From Pseudomonas sp. SL4(2022) (GTDB lineage Bacteria > Pseudomonadota > Gammaproteobacteria > Pseudomonadales > Pseudomonadaceae), in the NCBI RefSeq assembly GCF_026625725.1, contig NZ_CP113060.1, forward strand, positions 2,176,001 to 2,240,000: DNA of 64,000 nt. Direction: 5' to 3'. The notes beneath the pieces are model-generated. The model saw only the letters and a list, made by a program, of their open reading frames with translations. It made no database searches and was not told the origin of the DNA. Of this stretch, positions 17,219 to 25,651 are shown one piece after another (the first letter of the stretch is position 1; the number at the start of each line of letters is the position of its first letter). Made by a program: the position numbers and the translations under genes.

Positions 17219-18230
17219 GAAAACTGCAGCCCGCATTGCGGTGATCGCTGACACCTCCCTGCAGCGCCATGTGTTGCAGCAGGCCTTGACTGGCAGCGGC
17301 TATCAGGTGGTGATGAACAGTGATCCGGCGCGCCTCGACCAGGACACCCTGAGCGCCTGCGAAACCGATCTGTGGCTGGTGGACCTGGCGCAGTCGGAAG
17401 ACTCGCCGCTGGTCGACAGCCTGCTGGAGAGTGCCTCGGCCCCAGTGCTGTTTGGCGAAGGCCACGCCCCGGAGCGCCATTCGGAAAACTATCCGCGCTG
17501 GGAGCGCCGCCTGTTCGGTAAGTTGAAAAAGCTGGTCGGCGATCCATCGCAGGCTGTTGGTCCGAGCCTGGAAGCCTTGTTGGCAGAAGCGCAACGACCT
17601 TCGCGTCTGGACCTGCCGGCTGCGCTGGCGGACACCCCGCTGGTTGCCGGTGAACCGGCGCGCCAGGTGTGGTTGCTGGCGGCCTCTCTGGGCGGCCCAG
17701 CTGCCGTAAAAGCCTTTCTCGATGCCTTGCCGGGCGGTCTGCCGGTGGGCTTTGTCTATGCCCAGCATATTGATGCGAGTTTCGAGAGTGCACTGCCGCA
17801 AGCGGTGGGCCGCCACAGCCAGTGGCATGTGAATCCGGCGCGGCATGGCGACGCGGTGCGTTGCGGTGAAGTGGTGGTTGTGCCTATCAGCCATGAGCTT
17901 GGCTTCAGCGATGACGGCCAGATGCAGATATCCGAGCGCGGCTGGCCAGAACCCTACAGTCCATCGATCGACCAGATGATGCTCAACCTGGCTCAGCATT
18001 TTGCTGCCATGAGTGGGGTAATTGCCTTCAGCGGCATGGGCAGTGATGGCAGTGCCGCTGCCGCCTATGTACGCCGTCAGGGCGGTTTGATCTGGACTCA
18101 ACGTGCCGACAGTTGCGTCTGTCCAAGTATGCCGGACAGCCTGCGTGAAGGTGGTTACAGCAGCCATAGCGGTGACCCGCGTGAGCTGGCCGAGGCGTTG
18201 GTCAATCACCTGGCCGAGCAGTGCCGATAA
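17211..18230 (+). CDS. chpB: Chemoreceptor methylesterase ChpB (CheB family)
   Basis: CheB-like protein of 339 residues that removes methyl groups from PilJ. The C-terminal methylesterase domain has the catalytic Ser159 (AASLGGPAAVKAF), His186 (YAQHID) and an Asp in FSGMGSDGS near 277-278. The N-terminal receiver is degenerate: an aspartate lies in LWLVDLAQSED, but there is no MP motif and no clear switch lysine. Regulation by phosphorylation may therefore be weak or absent (inference). Its start codon lies within the last codons of chpA. Confidence 0.95.
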
Positions 18231-18260
18231 TCCGGGCTGAGCCCTGAACAGGAAATTTTC

Positions 18261-18731
18261 ATGAGCCAAGCCGTCGCCAACCAGAACAGCGCCAACAGCC
18301 TGACCGGCCTGTTAATGCCGCTGACTGACCGTACTCTGCTGCTGCCTAACGTCGCAGTAGCCGAGCTGATTCCCTATCGCGCGCCACAGGTCAGTGAAGG
18401 CCTGCCCAGTTGGTTCCTCGGGCAGATTGCCTGGCGCGATTTACGCCTGCCGCTGCTGTCGTTCGAAGCGGCATCGGATGGCCAGGTCAGCGTTAGCCCC
18501 GGCTCGCGCGTGGCGGTGATCAACGCCCTCGGCGGTCGCCCGGCGGTGAAGTTTATTGCTGTGCTGGTGCAAGGTATTCCGCGTTCGATCAAGGTTGGTG
18601 ACGAGTTGGTACGAGCCGATGTTGCCCTGGCACCGCTGGAGCTGGATGCGGTGCAGTTTGGTGAAACCGTGCTGAAAATTCCGGACCTGATCGGCCTGGA
18701 GCAAAAACTGGCAGATGCCGGCTTGATCTGA
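18261..18731 (+). CDS. chpC: CheW-like adaptor ChpC
   Basis: A 156-residue CheW-domain protein (LLLPNVAVAELIPYRAPQ, WFLGQIAWRDLRLPLLSFE, VLKIPDLIGLEQKLADAGL). In P. aeruginosa ChpC is an accessory linker, possibly bringing receptors other than PilJ to ChpA. It is the last gene of the operon here: a terminator follows directly, and the chpD and chpE genes that follow chpC in P. aeruginosa are absent. Confidence 0.94.
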   Translation: MSQAVANQNSANSLTGLLMPLTDRTLLLPNVAVAELIPYRAPQVSEGLPSWFLGQIAWRDLRLPLLSFEAASDGQVSVSPGSRVAVINALGGRPAVKFIAVLVQGIPRSIKVGDELVRADVALAPLELDAVQFGETVLKIPDLIGLEQKLADAGLI

Positions 18732-18744
18732 CCGAAAGGCAAAC

Positions 18745-18772
18745 AAAAAGCCCGCATATGCGGGCTTTTTTA
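18745..18772 (+). terminator. Rho-independent terminator of the pil-chp operon
   Basis: AAGCCCGCA and TGCGGGCTT form a tight hairpin followed by a run of T, 14 bases after the chpC stop. The A-run on the other side means it could also act on minus-strand transcription coming from rsmE. Confidence 0.92.
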
Positions 18773-18781
18773 TGACTAGAG

Positions 18782-18927
18782 CTAAGAGCCTTTATACGCT
18801 CTCGCGAGCGAGAGTCCTGCAAGGCCAAAACGGCGAGGAAGCGGAGTGTACTTTTGTACATGAGCATTCCGAGCCGGTTTTTAACGCAGCAGGGCCGACG
18901 CGCAGCAGATCGTAGGACGGCTCTTAG
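18782..18927. repeat. MITE-like intergenic repeat with terminal inverted repeats CTAAGAGCC / GGCTCTTAG
   Basis: A 146-base non-coding block is bounded by perfect 9-base inverted ends. It contains internal hairpins (CTCTCGC-GA-GCGAGAG at 18799-18814 and TGTAC-TTTT-GTACA at 18847-18860). Its two halves are also roughly complementary (AAAACGGCGAGGA region against TTCCGAGCCGGTTTT), so the whole can fold back. I recall similar CAAGG...GTAAATGAGCATT...CAACGC elements as common repeats in Pseudomonas genomes. No clear target-site duplication is visible. Its right end supplies the rsmE stop codon. Confidence 0.65.
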
Positions 18928-19643
18928 AAATCGCCCCACAGCTGTTGCGCGACGCTTAACGCCACCACCGGCGCGGTCTCCGTACGCAGCACCCGTGGGC
19001 CGAGGCGGGCCGCATGGAAACCCTGGGCTTTCGCCTGGTTCACTTCGTTGTCGCTCAGGCCGCCTTCCGGGCCGATCAGAAAGGCCAGCGATTGAGGCTG
19101 CGGGTGAATGGCCCAGGGTTCAGCGACCGGGTGCAGCACCAGCTTGAGATCGGCCGATACCTGCGTCAGCCAGTCTGCAAGGCTGATGGGCGGATGAATG
19201 ATCGGCAGCACCGAGCGGCCGCATTGTTCACAGGCGCTGATTGCCACCTGGCGCCAGTGCGCCATGCGCTTGTCGGCGCGTTCATCCTTGAGGCGCACTT
19301 CACAGCGCTCGCTGACAATCAGGCTGATTTCATTGGCACCCAGCTCGGTGGCTTTCTGAATCGCCCAGTCCATGCGCTCGCCACGTGACAGGCCCTGGCC
19401 CAGATGAACATGCAAGGGTGATTCGCTCTGGCCGGCAAAGGCTTCGCGTAACTCGACGCGCACGCTTTTCTTGCCCACCTCGATCAGCTCACCCTGGTAT
19501 TCCTGGCCGCTGCCATCGAACAATTGCACCGCATCGCCTACGGCATGCCGCAGCACACGGCCGATATAGTGGGCCTGGGCTTCGGGCAATTCGTGCTGGC
19601 CGAGGGAGAGGGGGGCATCGATAAAGAAACGGGATAGGCGCAT
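18924..19643 (-). CDS. rsmE: 16S rRNA (uracil1498-N3)-methyltransferase
   Basis: SPOUT-class methyltransferase of 239 residues with the trefoil-knot SAM site near its C-terminus (FLIGPEGGLSDNEV, LGPRVLRTETAPV). It methylates U1498 of 16S rRNA. I start at MRLSRFF (19643), the usual beginning; the reading frame stays open further upstream to 19733 without a better start. The stop codon lies within the inverted end of the adjoining repeat. The bioA gene lies upstream on the same strand, separated by a 146-base gap. Confidence 0.96.
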   Translation of the reverse strand: MRLSRFFIDAPLSLGQHELPEAQAHYIGRVLRHAVGDAVQLFDGSGQEYQGELIEVGKKSVRVELREAFAGQSESPLHVHLGQGLSRGERMDWAIQKATELGANEISLIVSERCEVRLKDERADKRMAHWRQVAISACEQCGRSVLPIIHPPISLADWLTQVSADLKLVLHPVAEPWAIHPQPQSLAFLIGPEGGLSDNEVNQAKAQGFHAARLGPRVLRTETAPVVALSVAQQLWGDF

Positions 19644-19708
19644 AAGACGTGAACCTAGGGTAAAGGCGCGAATTCTAGCTGTAGGGTGCGCCGTGCGCAT
19701 TGAGATCT

Positions 19709-19781
19709 GTAGGGTGGATGATGCTCTTTTCATCTACCAGGCGGCAGCAGTGGTGGGTGGGTAAAGCGCCATCCACCCTAC
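19709..19781. repeat. Short intergenic inverted-repeat element, copy A (GTAGGGTGGATG...CATCCACCCTAC)
   Basis: A 73-base element with perfect 12-base inverted ends lies between rsmE and bioA. The same terminal sequence recurs at 28079-28153 and 50239-50309, always in non-coding DNA. It also has an internal GGATGA...TCATC-type hairpin. Its neighbour at 19681 (GTAGGGTGCG) may be a fragment of another copy. Confidence 0.8.
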
Positions 19782-19789
19782 GGTTGTGT

Positions 19790-21196
19790 TTAGCCCGGAT
19801 CGCGAAAGCCCGGGTAGTTGGCATTGCCTTGTGCCACGCTGACCGAACTGCGGGTGGCGATGTCGATGCCTTCGCTGGCCACTTCAGCGAGGAAGTCGAT
19901 CTGCCCGGGGGTGATCACGTACGGCGGCAGGAAATACACCACGCTGCCCAGTGGTCGCAGCAAGGCACCACGTTTCAGAGCATGCTGGAACACCTTGAGA
20001 CCGCGACGTTCCTGCCAGGGGTAGGCGGTTTTGCTGGCCTTGTCCTGCACCATCTCGATGGCCAGAGCCATACCGGTTTGGCGTACCTCGGCGACATGCG
20101 GGTGGTCGGCCAGGTGCGCAGTGGCGCTGGCCATCCGCGTGGCTAACGCCTTGTTGGCCTCAATCACATTGTCCTGCTCAAAGATATCCAGGGTCGCCAG
20201 GGCGGCGGCGCAGGCCAGCGGATTGCCGGTATAGCTGTGCGAATGGAGGAAGGCGCGCAGGGTCGAGTAGTCGTCGTAGAACGCCTGGTACACCTCGTGG
20301 GTGGTCAGGCAGGCGGCCAGTGGCAGATAGCCGCCGGTGAGTGCTTTGGACAGGCAGAGGAAATCCGGGCGGATGCCGGCCTGTTCACAGGCGAACATCG
20401 TCCCGGTGCGGCCGAAGCCGACGGCAATCTCGTCATGAATCAGGTGCACTCCATAGCGGTCGCAGGCTTCGCGCAGCAGCTTGAGGTAGATCGGGTGGTA
20501 CATGCGCATGCCGCCGGCGCCCTGGACCAGCGGCTCGACAATTACCGCCGCGACTTCATGGCCATGCTCGGCCAGGGTCTGTTCCATGGCGGTGAACATG
20601 TTGCGTGAGTGTGCTTCCCAGCTCATACCCTCGGGGCGGTGATAGCAATCCGGGCTGGGCACCTTGATGGTGTCGAGCAACAGTGTCTTGTAGGTGTCGG
20701 TAAACAGCGCGACATCGCCTACCGACATCGCCGCGATGGTTTCGCCGTGGTAGCTGTTGGAGAGGGTGACGAAGCGCTTCTTCGCCGGTTTGCCGACGTT
20801 GAGCCAGTAGTGAAAGCTCATTTTCAGTGCGACTTCGATGCAGGATGAGCCGTTGTCAGCGTAGAACACCCGGTCCAGGCCGGCGGGCGTTATTTTGACC
20901 AAACGTTCGGACAGTTCGATCACCGGTTGATGGCTGAAACCGGCGAGGATCACGTGCTCCAGCTGATCGACCTGATCCTTGATGCGCTGATTGATCCGCG
21001 GGTTGGCGTGGCCAAACACATTCACCCACCAGGAGCTTACGGCGTCGAGGTAGCGCTTGCCGTCGAAGTCCTCAAGCCAGACGCCTTCGCCGCGTTTGAT
21101 TGGCACCAGCGGCAGTTGTTCGTGGTCCTTCATTTGCGTGCAGGGGTGCCAGAGCACCTTCAGGTCACGCTGCATCCACTGGTCATTCAGGCTCAT
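19790..21196 (-). CDS. bioA: Adenosylmethionine--8-amino-7-oxononanoate aminotransferase
   Basis: PLP-dependent class III aminotransferase of 468 residues. It uses S-adenosylmethionine as amino donor to make 7,8-diaminopelargonate in biotin synthesis. Visible family features are the N-terminal VLWHPCTQMKDHE, SSWWVNVFGHANPRI, NSYHGETIAAMSVGD and the PLP lysine in LCLSKALTGGYLPLA. The start at 21196 (MSLNDQWMQRDLKVLWHPC) fits homologues; the frame is open further upstream but with no family similarity. It is a lone bio gene in this window. Confidence 0.97.
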   Translation of the reverse strand: MSLNDQWMQRDLKVLWHPCTQMKDHEQLPLVPIKRGEGVWLEDFDGKRYLDAVSSWWVNVFGHANPRINQRIKDQVDQLEHVILAGFSHQPVIELSERLVKITPAGLDRVFYADNGSSCIEVALKMSFHYWLNVGKPAKKRFVTLSNSYHGETIAAMSVGDVALFTDTYKTLLLDTIKVPSPDCYHRPEGMSWEAHSRNMFTAMEQTLAEHGHEVAAVIVEPLVQGAGGMRMYHPIYLKLLREACDRYGVHLIHDEIAVGFGRTGTMFACEQAGIRPDFLCLSKALTGGYLPLAACLTTHEVYQAFYDDYSTLRAFLHSHSYTGNPLACAAALATLDIFEQDNVIEANKALATRMASATAHLADHPHVAEVRQTGMALAIEMVQDKASKTAYPWQERRGLKVFQHALKRGALLRPLGSVVYFLPPYVITPGQIDFLAEVASEGIDIATRSSVSVAQGNANYPGFRDPG

Positions 21197-21500
21197 CGCT
21201 CTACGTCTTCCTGGGCTCGCAATCATCTGCGCCAAGCCTATCAGAAGCATTGCCGTGGATGGACGGCACAATCCTAAACGATGACTCGGGTCGCCCGTTG
21301 GTCCGCTCTATTCTGCCTTCTGTAGCCCGTGCGCTGAACTTTGCAGTGTGCCGCTAGACTAACCGTGCTGAATGGAAGCATTAAGGCTACACATCGTATT
21401 TCTCGATATTTCAAAGCGAAAAATTCCGCTTTTAGTCGATAGGTTTGTTGCTAGTCTTGTCCCACTCGCAGTTCTAGTCCTTCTCTCCGGAAAGTGTGTA
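21197..21500. other. 304-base non-coding gap between divergent bioA and cytochrome b561 gene
   Basis: This is the only gene-free stretch of about 300 bases. It must hold both divergent promoters. The right half is AT-rich compared with its surroundings and contains a hairpin (AAAGCG / CGCTTT, 21413-21432). I found no convincing ORF, tRNA, repeat copy or clear -35/-10 pair. Confidence 0.6.
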
Positions 21501-22046
21501 ATGCAATGGCGCAATAGTTCTTCTCACTACGGGCTGGTCAGCATCTTTATGCACTGGCTGGTGGCGGTGGCCGTGTTCGGCCTGTTTGGTCTGGGTTACT
21601 GGATGGTCGGCCTGGACTACTACAGCAGCTGGCGTCAGACCGCGCCGGACCTGCACAAAAGTATCGGCCTGGTGCTGTTTGCGGTGATGCTCGGGCGGGT
21701 GCTGTGGCGCTGGTTTAGTCCGCCGCCGGCGAGTTTGCCGAACCATGGGCGGATGACCCGCCTGGCCAGCAAGCTGGGTCACAGCTTTCTCTACCTGGGG
21801 TTGTTTGTACTGATGATTTCCGGCTACCTGATTTCTACGGCAGACGGTCGCGGCATCCCTGTATTCGGCTTGTTTGAAGTACCGGCCAGCCTGACCAGCA
21901 TTCCTGATCAGGAAGATGTCGCTGGGTTGGTGCATGAATATCTGGCGTGGGCGCTGGTGATCTTCGCCGGTGTGCATGGCCTGGCTGCGCTGAAACACCA
22001 CTTTATTGATCGCGACCGTACGCTTACGCGGATGTTCGGTCGCTAG
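21501..22046 (+). CDS. Cytochrome b561 family protein
   Basis: Four-helix diheme-type inner-membrane cytochrome of 181 residues, transferring electrons in the membrane (exact partners unknown). Features: YGLVSIFMHWLVAVAVFGLFG, HKSIGLVLFAVMLGRVLWRW, a third helix, then VHEYLAWALVIFAGVHGLAALKHHF. Several helix histidines are suited to bind heme b. I start at MQWRNSSSHYG (21501), preceded by GGAAAG; the frame is open upstream to 21372 but that part does not look like the family. The YceI-family gene next door is a common partner of b561 genes. Confidence 0.93.
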   Translation: MQWRNSSSHYGLVSIFMHWLVAVAVFGLFGLGYWMVGLDYYSSWRQTAPDLHKSIGLVLFAVMLGRVLWRWFSPPPASLPNHGRMTRLASKLGHSFLYLGLFVLMISGYLISTADGRGIPVFGLFEVPASLTSIPDQEDVAGLVHEYLAWALVIFAGVHGLAALKHHFIDRDRTLTRMFGR

Positions 22047-22106
22047 TTTCTTTTACTGTTTCCGGGGCTGGACTGACCCCATCCAACACTCACAAGGAGC
22101 ATGCCC

Positions 22107-22685
22107 ATGTTAAAGAAAACCCTCGTAGCCCTTGCACTTGGTGGCGCATTGATCGGCGCTGGTCAGGCGATGGCAGCTGATTACGCCATTGACAAGCAAG
22201 GCCAACACGCCTTCGTCAATTTCAAGATCAGCCATCTGGGCTACAGCTGGTTGTACGGTACGTTCAAGGACTTCGATGGCAGCTTCAGCTTCGATGCCGC
22301 CAAGCCGCAGGACAGCAAGGTCAATGTCACCCTGAATACCACCAGCGTCGACACCAACCACGCTGAGCGCGACAAGCACATCCGCAGCGGTGATTTCCTC
22401 AACGTCAGCAAGCACCCAACGGCGACCTTCGCGTCAACGTCGGTCAAATCCACCGGTGAAGGCACTGCCGACATTACCGGCGACCTCACCCTCAACGGCG
22501 TGACCAAGCCGGTGGTGATTGCCGCCAAGTTCATTGGCGAAGGCAAGGACCCATGGGGCGGCTACCGTGCTGGCTTCGAGGGTAGCACCAAGTTGAAGCT
22601 GAAAGACTTCGACATCCAGAAAGACCTGGGCCCAGCTTCTCAGGACGTTGAGCTGATCATCTCGGTGGAAGGCGTACGCAAGTAA
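22107..22685 (+). CDS. yceI: YceI family periplasmic protein
   Basis: A 192-residue secreted protein with signal peptide [23 protein letters not shown] (cut before ADYAI) and the YceI lipocalin-like beta-barrel ([52 protein letters not shown]). Family members bind isoprenoid-type lipids. The ATG at 22107 has AAGGAG at the right distance; one at 22101 is too close. It follows cytochrome b561 by 60 bases, so the two are probably cotranscribed. The gene is the positional counterpart of PA0423 in P. aeruginosa. Confidence 0.95.
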   Translation: MLKKTLVALALGGALIGAGQAMAADYAIDKQGQHAFVNFKISHLGYSWLYGTFKDFDGSFSFDAAKPQDSKVNVTLNTTSVDTNHAERDKHIRSGDFLNVSKHPTATFASTSVKSTGEGTADITGDLTLNGVTKPVVIAAKFIGEGKDPWGGYRAGFEGSTKLKLKDFDIQKDLGPASQDVELIISVEGVRK

Positions 22686-22728
22686 GCCTGCCTGGCGGTA
22701 CATGACCCGCCTGTTTAGACCTGCCAAC

Positions 22729-22757
22729 AAAAACGCCGCCCAATGGGCGGCGTTTTT
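22729..22757. terminator. Bidirectional rho-independent terminator between yceI and rhlE
   Basis: AACGCCGCCC and GGGCGGCGTT pair over a three-base loop, with A-run before and T-run after. It sits between convergent genes and can serve both. Confidence 0.9.
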
Positions 22758-22773
22758 GTGTGCGGCTAGCTGA

Positions 22774-24633
22774 CTATGACTCTTCGCGGTTACGCGTCAG
22801 CAGGGCAGGTTTTTCCCCGCGTGGGCGGGCGCTGGCCAATTCGTCGAGCTGCTCCGGCGTCGGGAAACGGTCCAGGCGCGAGCCCTTGTGTACGATCAGC
22901 GGCTGCTTGTCGCGCGGACTTTTAACCGCAGCTTCCTGGCGTGGCAGCTCATCGCGGTTCAGCGAGGTGGTGCGGGTGTCGCGCGGCGGACGCGCCCGGC
23001 CGGAGCCATTGCGACCTTGACCGCCCTGGCCGCCGGAGCCTGAACCCTGACGACGGCCTTGACCGCCAGCATTGGCGCCACCGCTATTGCTACGCGGCGG
23101 TTTGGCTGGGCGTGCGCCCTGACCGACTCCATTGCTGGCGCTCGGACCGGAAGCAGGCGCGCCGGTCCGCCGGCCACGGTTCTGTTGCTTGTTCTGGTTC
23201 GGGCTTACGTAGTCGGCCCGGTTGCCGAAGTTGTCGATTTCATCGTCGCGGAACTCGTCCGGCGCGCGGTCCGGAGGCAACGCAGGCACGGCCGGTGCAG
23301 CGGCGCGAGCCGAGCCGCGAGGCTGCTGCGAGCGGCCACCCTGCGGCTTGCGGTTATTGTCGCGACCGTTGTCCTTGCCCTTATCTTTGCGCCCGCCGCC
23401 ATGGCGTTCGCCTTCCGGCTTGGCACCGCGCGGTTGGCGCGGCTTCTGCGGCTCGCGCACTTCCGGACGCTCAGCCTCGACGGTGCTGGCATCGAAGCCC
23501 ATCAGATCGCCATCCGGGATCTTCTGCTTGGTCATGCGCTCGATGCCTTTGAGCAGCTTCTCTTCGTCCGGTGCGACCAGCGAGATTGCTTCGCCGCTAC
23601 GGCCGGCACGTCCGGTACGGCCGATACGGTGCACGTAGTCTTCTTCAACGTTGGGCAACTCGAAGTTGACCACGTGCGGCAGTTGGTCGATATCCAGGCC
23701 GCGCGCGGCAATATCGGTGGCCACCAGAATGCGTACATTGCCCGCTTTGAAGTCAGCCAGGGCTTTGGTGCGGGCGTTTTGGCTCTTGTTGCCGTGGATG
23801 GCTACAGCCGGCAGGCCGTGCTTGTCCAGGTATTCGGCCAAACGGTTGGCGCCGTGTTTGGTGCGGGTGAAGACCAGTACCTGCTCCCAGGCGCCCTGGG
23901 TGATCAGGTGGGCGAGTAGTGCGCGCTTGTGGTTGGCCTGCAGGCGGAATACGCGTTGTTCGATGCGCTCGACCGTGGTATTCGGCGGCGTCACTTCGAT
24001 GCGTTCCGGGTTGTGCAGCAGCTTGCCGGCCAGGTCGGTGATGTCCTTGGAGAAGGTCGCCGAGAACAGCAGGTTCTGGCGTTGTGCGGGCAGTTTGGCC
24101 AGGACCTTCTTTACATCATGGATAAAACCCATGTCGAGCATGCGGTCGGCTTCGTCGAGTACGAGGATTTCCACGTGGGAGAGGTCGATGGCGCGCTGGT
24201 TGGCCAGATCGAGCAGTCGGCCAGGACAGGCCACTAGCACGTCGACACCCTTGGCCAGGGCCTGGACCTGCGGGTTCATGCCAACGCCGCCGAAGATGCA
24301 GGCGCTGACGAATTTCAAATCACGGGCATACAGCTTGAAGCTGTCATGCACTTGGGCGGCCAGTTCGCGGGTCGGTGTGAGCACCAGTACGCGCGGTTGC
24401 TTCGGGCCGTGGCGTTGTTCGCGATCCGGGTGACCATTAGGGAACAGTCGCTCAAGAATCGGCAGGGCAAAACCGCCCGTCTTACCTGTACCCGTCTGGG
24501 CCGCCACCATCAGGTCGCGACCTTGCAACGCGGCGGGGATGGCCCGCTGTTGCACCGGAGTGGGTTGGGTGTAGCCGGCATCTTCTACTGCACGGACTAA
24601 AGCCTCGGAGAGACCGAGGGAGGCAAAGGACAT
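22774..24633 (-). CDS. rhlE: DEAD-box ATP-dependent RNA helicase (RhlE type)
   Basis: A 619-residue RNA helicase with the full motif set: Q motif ([12 protein letters not shown]), Walker A AQTGTGKT (about 45-52), [25 protein letters not shown] and [10 protein letters not shown]. The C-terminal ~230 residues are a low-complexity basic tail rich in Arg, Gly, Gln and Pro, probably an RNA-binding extension. RhlE proteins act in RNA degradation and ribosome maturation. In P. aeruginosa the mexAB-oprM operon lies between the yceI gene and rhlE; here the two are adjacent. Confidence 0.96.
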   Translation of the reverse strand: MSFASLGLSEALVRAVEDAGYTQPTPVQQRAIPAALQGRDLMVAAQTGTGKTGGFALPILERLFPNGHPDREQRHGPKQPRVLVLTPTRELAAQVHDSFKLYARDLKFVSACIFGGVGMNPQVQALAKGVDVLVACPGRLLDLANQRAIDLSHVEILVLDEADRMLDMGFIHDVKKVLAKLPAQRQNLLFSATFSKDITDLAGKLLHNPERIEVTPPNTTVERIEQRVFRLQANHKRALLAHLITQGAWEQVLVFTRTKHGANRLAEYLDKHGLPAVAIHGNKSQNARTKALADFKAGNVRILVATDIAARGLDIDQLPHVVNFELPNVEEDYVHRIGRTGRAGRSGEAISLVAPDEEKLLKGIERMTKQKIPDGDLMGFDASTVEAERPEVREPQKPRQPRGAKPEGERHGGGRKDKGKDNGRDNNRKPQGGRSQQPRGSARAAAPAVPALPPDRAPDEFRDDEIDNFGNRADYVSPNQNKQQNRGRRTGAPASGPSASNGVGQGARPAKPPRSNSGGANAGGQGRRQGSGSGGQGGQGRNGSGRARPPRDTRTTSLNRDELPRQEAAVKSPRDKQPLIVHKGSRLDRFPTPEQLDELASARPRGEKPALLTRNREES

Positions 24634-24687
24634 GTGTAATCCTGTCTAGTGAGGGCGCAGCCCTATGGGGTGTATTGCCTGGCTTGA

Positions 24688-24708
24688 ATCACGCTTGGGG
24701 GGCGTGAT
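24688..24708. other. Hairpin upstream of rhlE
   Basis: ATCACGC and GCGTGAT form a seven-base stem in the 153-base gap between rhlE and the next gene. It could be a terminator for the upstream gene (no T-run) or part of the rhlE leader. Function not known. Confidence 0.35.
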
Positions 24709-24786
24709 CCCGTCCGGTACTACTGGCCTCTGGGGGCTAGCATCCGGGCGCAAGCCTGGCGGGAAGGCCCGAGTATAACAGAGCCG

Positions 24787-25560
24787 CTAGTCTGCGCGAG
24801 TGTCGGTCTGCTCGGCGGTCTGCGTGGGTATATCTTGGTGATAACGGCGCAGGATGGCGGCGTATTCAGGAGTCTGTTTAACCCGGCGCAATTCTGTCTC
24901 GAATCTGGGTACCAGCGCGGCCACTGCTGGGCGGCGGTTGAAGGCGGCATACACTCTGTCGCTATAGAGCGGTTGCGGGCTGTAGGCAATGTCCTCCTGC
25001 ACGCCCATGTTTTTCGCCGTGAACAGGCCAACGGCGCGATCGGTGATCACCAGGTCGATGCGGCCCAGCAACAATTTGCCGACGTTGGCATCCAGGGTTG
25101 GTGCGTCTTCGCGAATAAAGTGTGTGCCCTTGACGAAGGTTTCGTGGCTGTAGGCATAGCCAGGCTCTGTGCCGACACGCAGGCCGGTCAGGTCATCCAC
25201 CGAATTAATGGTGTAAGGGCGAGCGCGTGCATGAAACAGAACCATGGCACTTTCGGCCATGGGTTCGCTGGGGAAGATCATGGTCTTGGCGCGCTCGTCG
25301 CTGTAAAAGGCGTCGAGGAGAATATCCAGCTTGCCATCGGCCATTTTGCGCAAGCAGCGCCGCCAGGGCTCCAGGGTGATGTCGTAGCTGATGCCTAGGT
25401 TAGTCAGCACCAGATGCAGCAGGTCGGCATCAATACCGCGCACTTGGCCCTCTTCCAGCAAGGTATAGGGCGGCCACTCATTGGTGCAGACCTTGAGGGG
25501 TTGGGCGTAGCTGATGCCACTCAGGCAAAGCAGAAATACCAGTGCATACAATCTACCCAT
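24787..25560 (-). CDS. Periplasmic solute-binding protein, family 3 (orphan)
   Basis: A 257-residue exported protein with signal peptide (MGRLYALVFLLCLSGISYAQ) followed by a type II periplasmic binding fold (LKVCTNEWPPYTLLEEGQVRG, DLLHLVLTNLG, LTGLRVGTEPGYAY). It resembles amino-acid binding proteins of ABC importers, but no permease or ATPase gene is nearby, so the ligand and role are open. The start at 25560 has GAGG at suitable spacing. A 34-base near-perfect palindrome sits 15 bases upstream of the ATG. Confidence 0.88.
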   Translation of the reverse strand: MGRLYALVFLLCLSGISYAQPLKVCTNEWPPYTLLEEGQVRGIDADLLHLVLTNLGISYDITLEPWRRCLRKMADGKLDILLDAFYSDERAKTMIFPSEPMAESAMVLFHARARPYTINSVDDLTGLRVGTEPGYAYSHETFVKGTHFIREDAPTLDANVGKLLLGRIDLVITDRAVGLFTAKNMGVQEDIAYSPQPLYSDRVYAAFNRRPAVAALVPRFETELRRVKQTPEYAAILRRYHQDIPTQTAEQTDTRAD

Positions 25561-25574
25561 GGTGGGTGACCTCA

Positions 25575-25608
25575 CTACAGTGAATGCAGGTGCCTGCATT
25601 CACTGTAG
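25575..25608. promoter_or_regulatory. Perfect 16-base-arm inverted repeat in the leader of the binding-protein gene
   Basis: CTACAGTGAATGCAGG is followed after two bases by its exact reverse complement. It lies just upstream of the ribosome binding site of the gene ending at 24787. No T-run follows on either strand, so it is not a typical terminator. It could be an operator for a dimeric repressor or a leader hairpin. Confidence 0.6.
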
Positions 25609-25651
25609 CGGATCTTTGCAGCACTTGGCTGACTTGTGGGCTTCGATTGGC

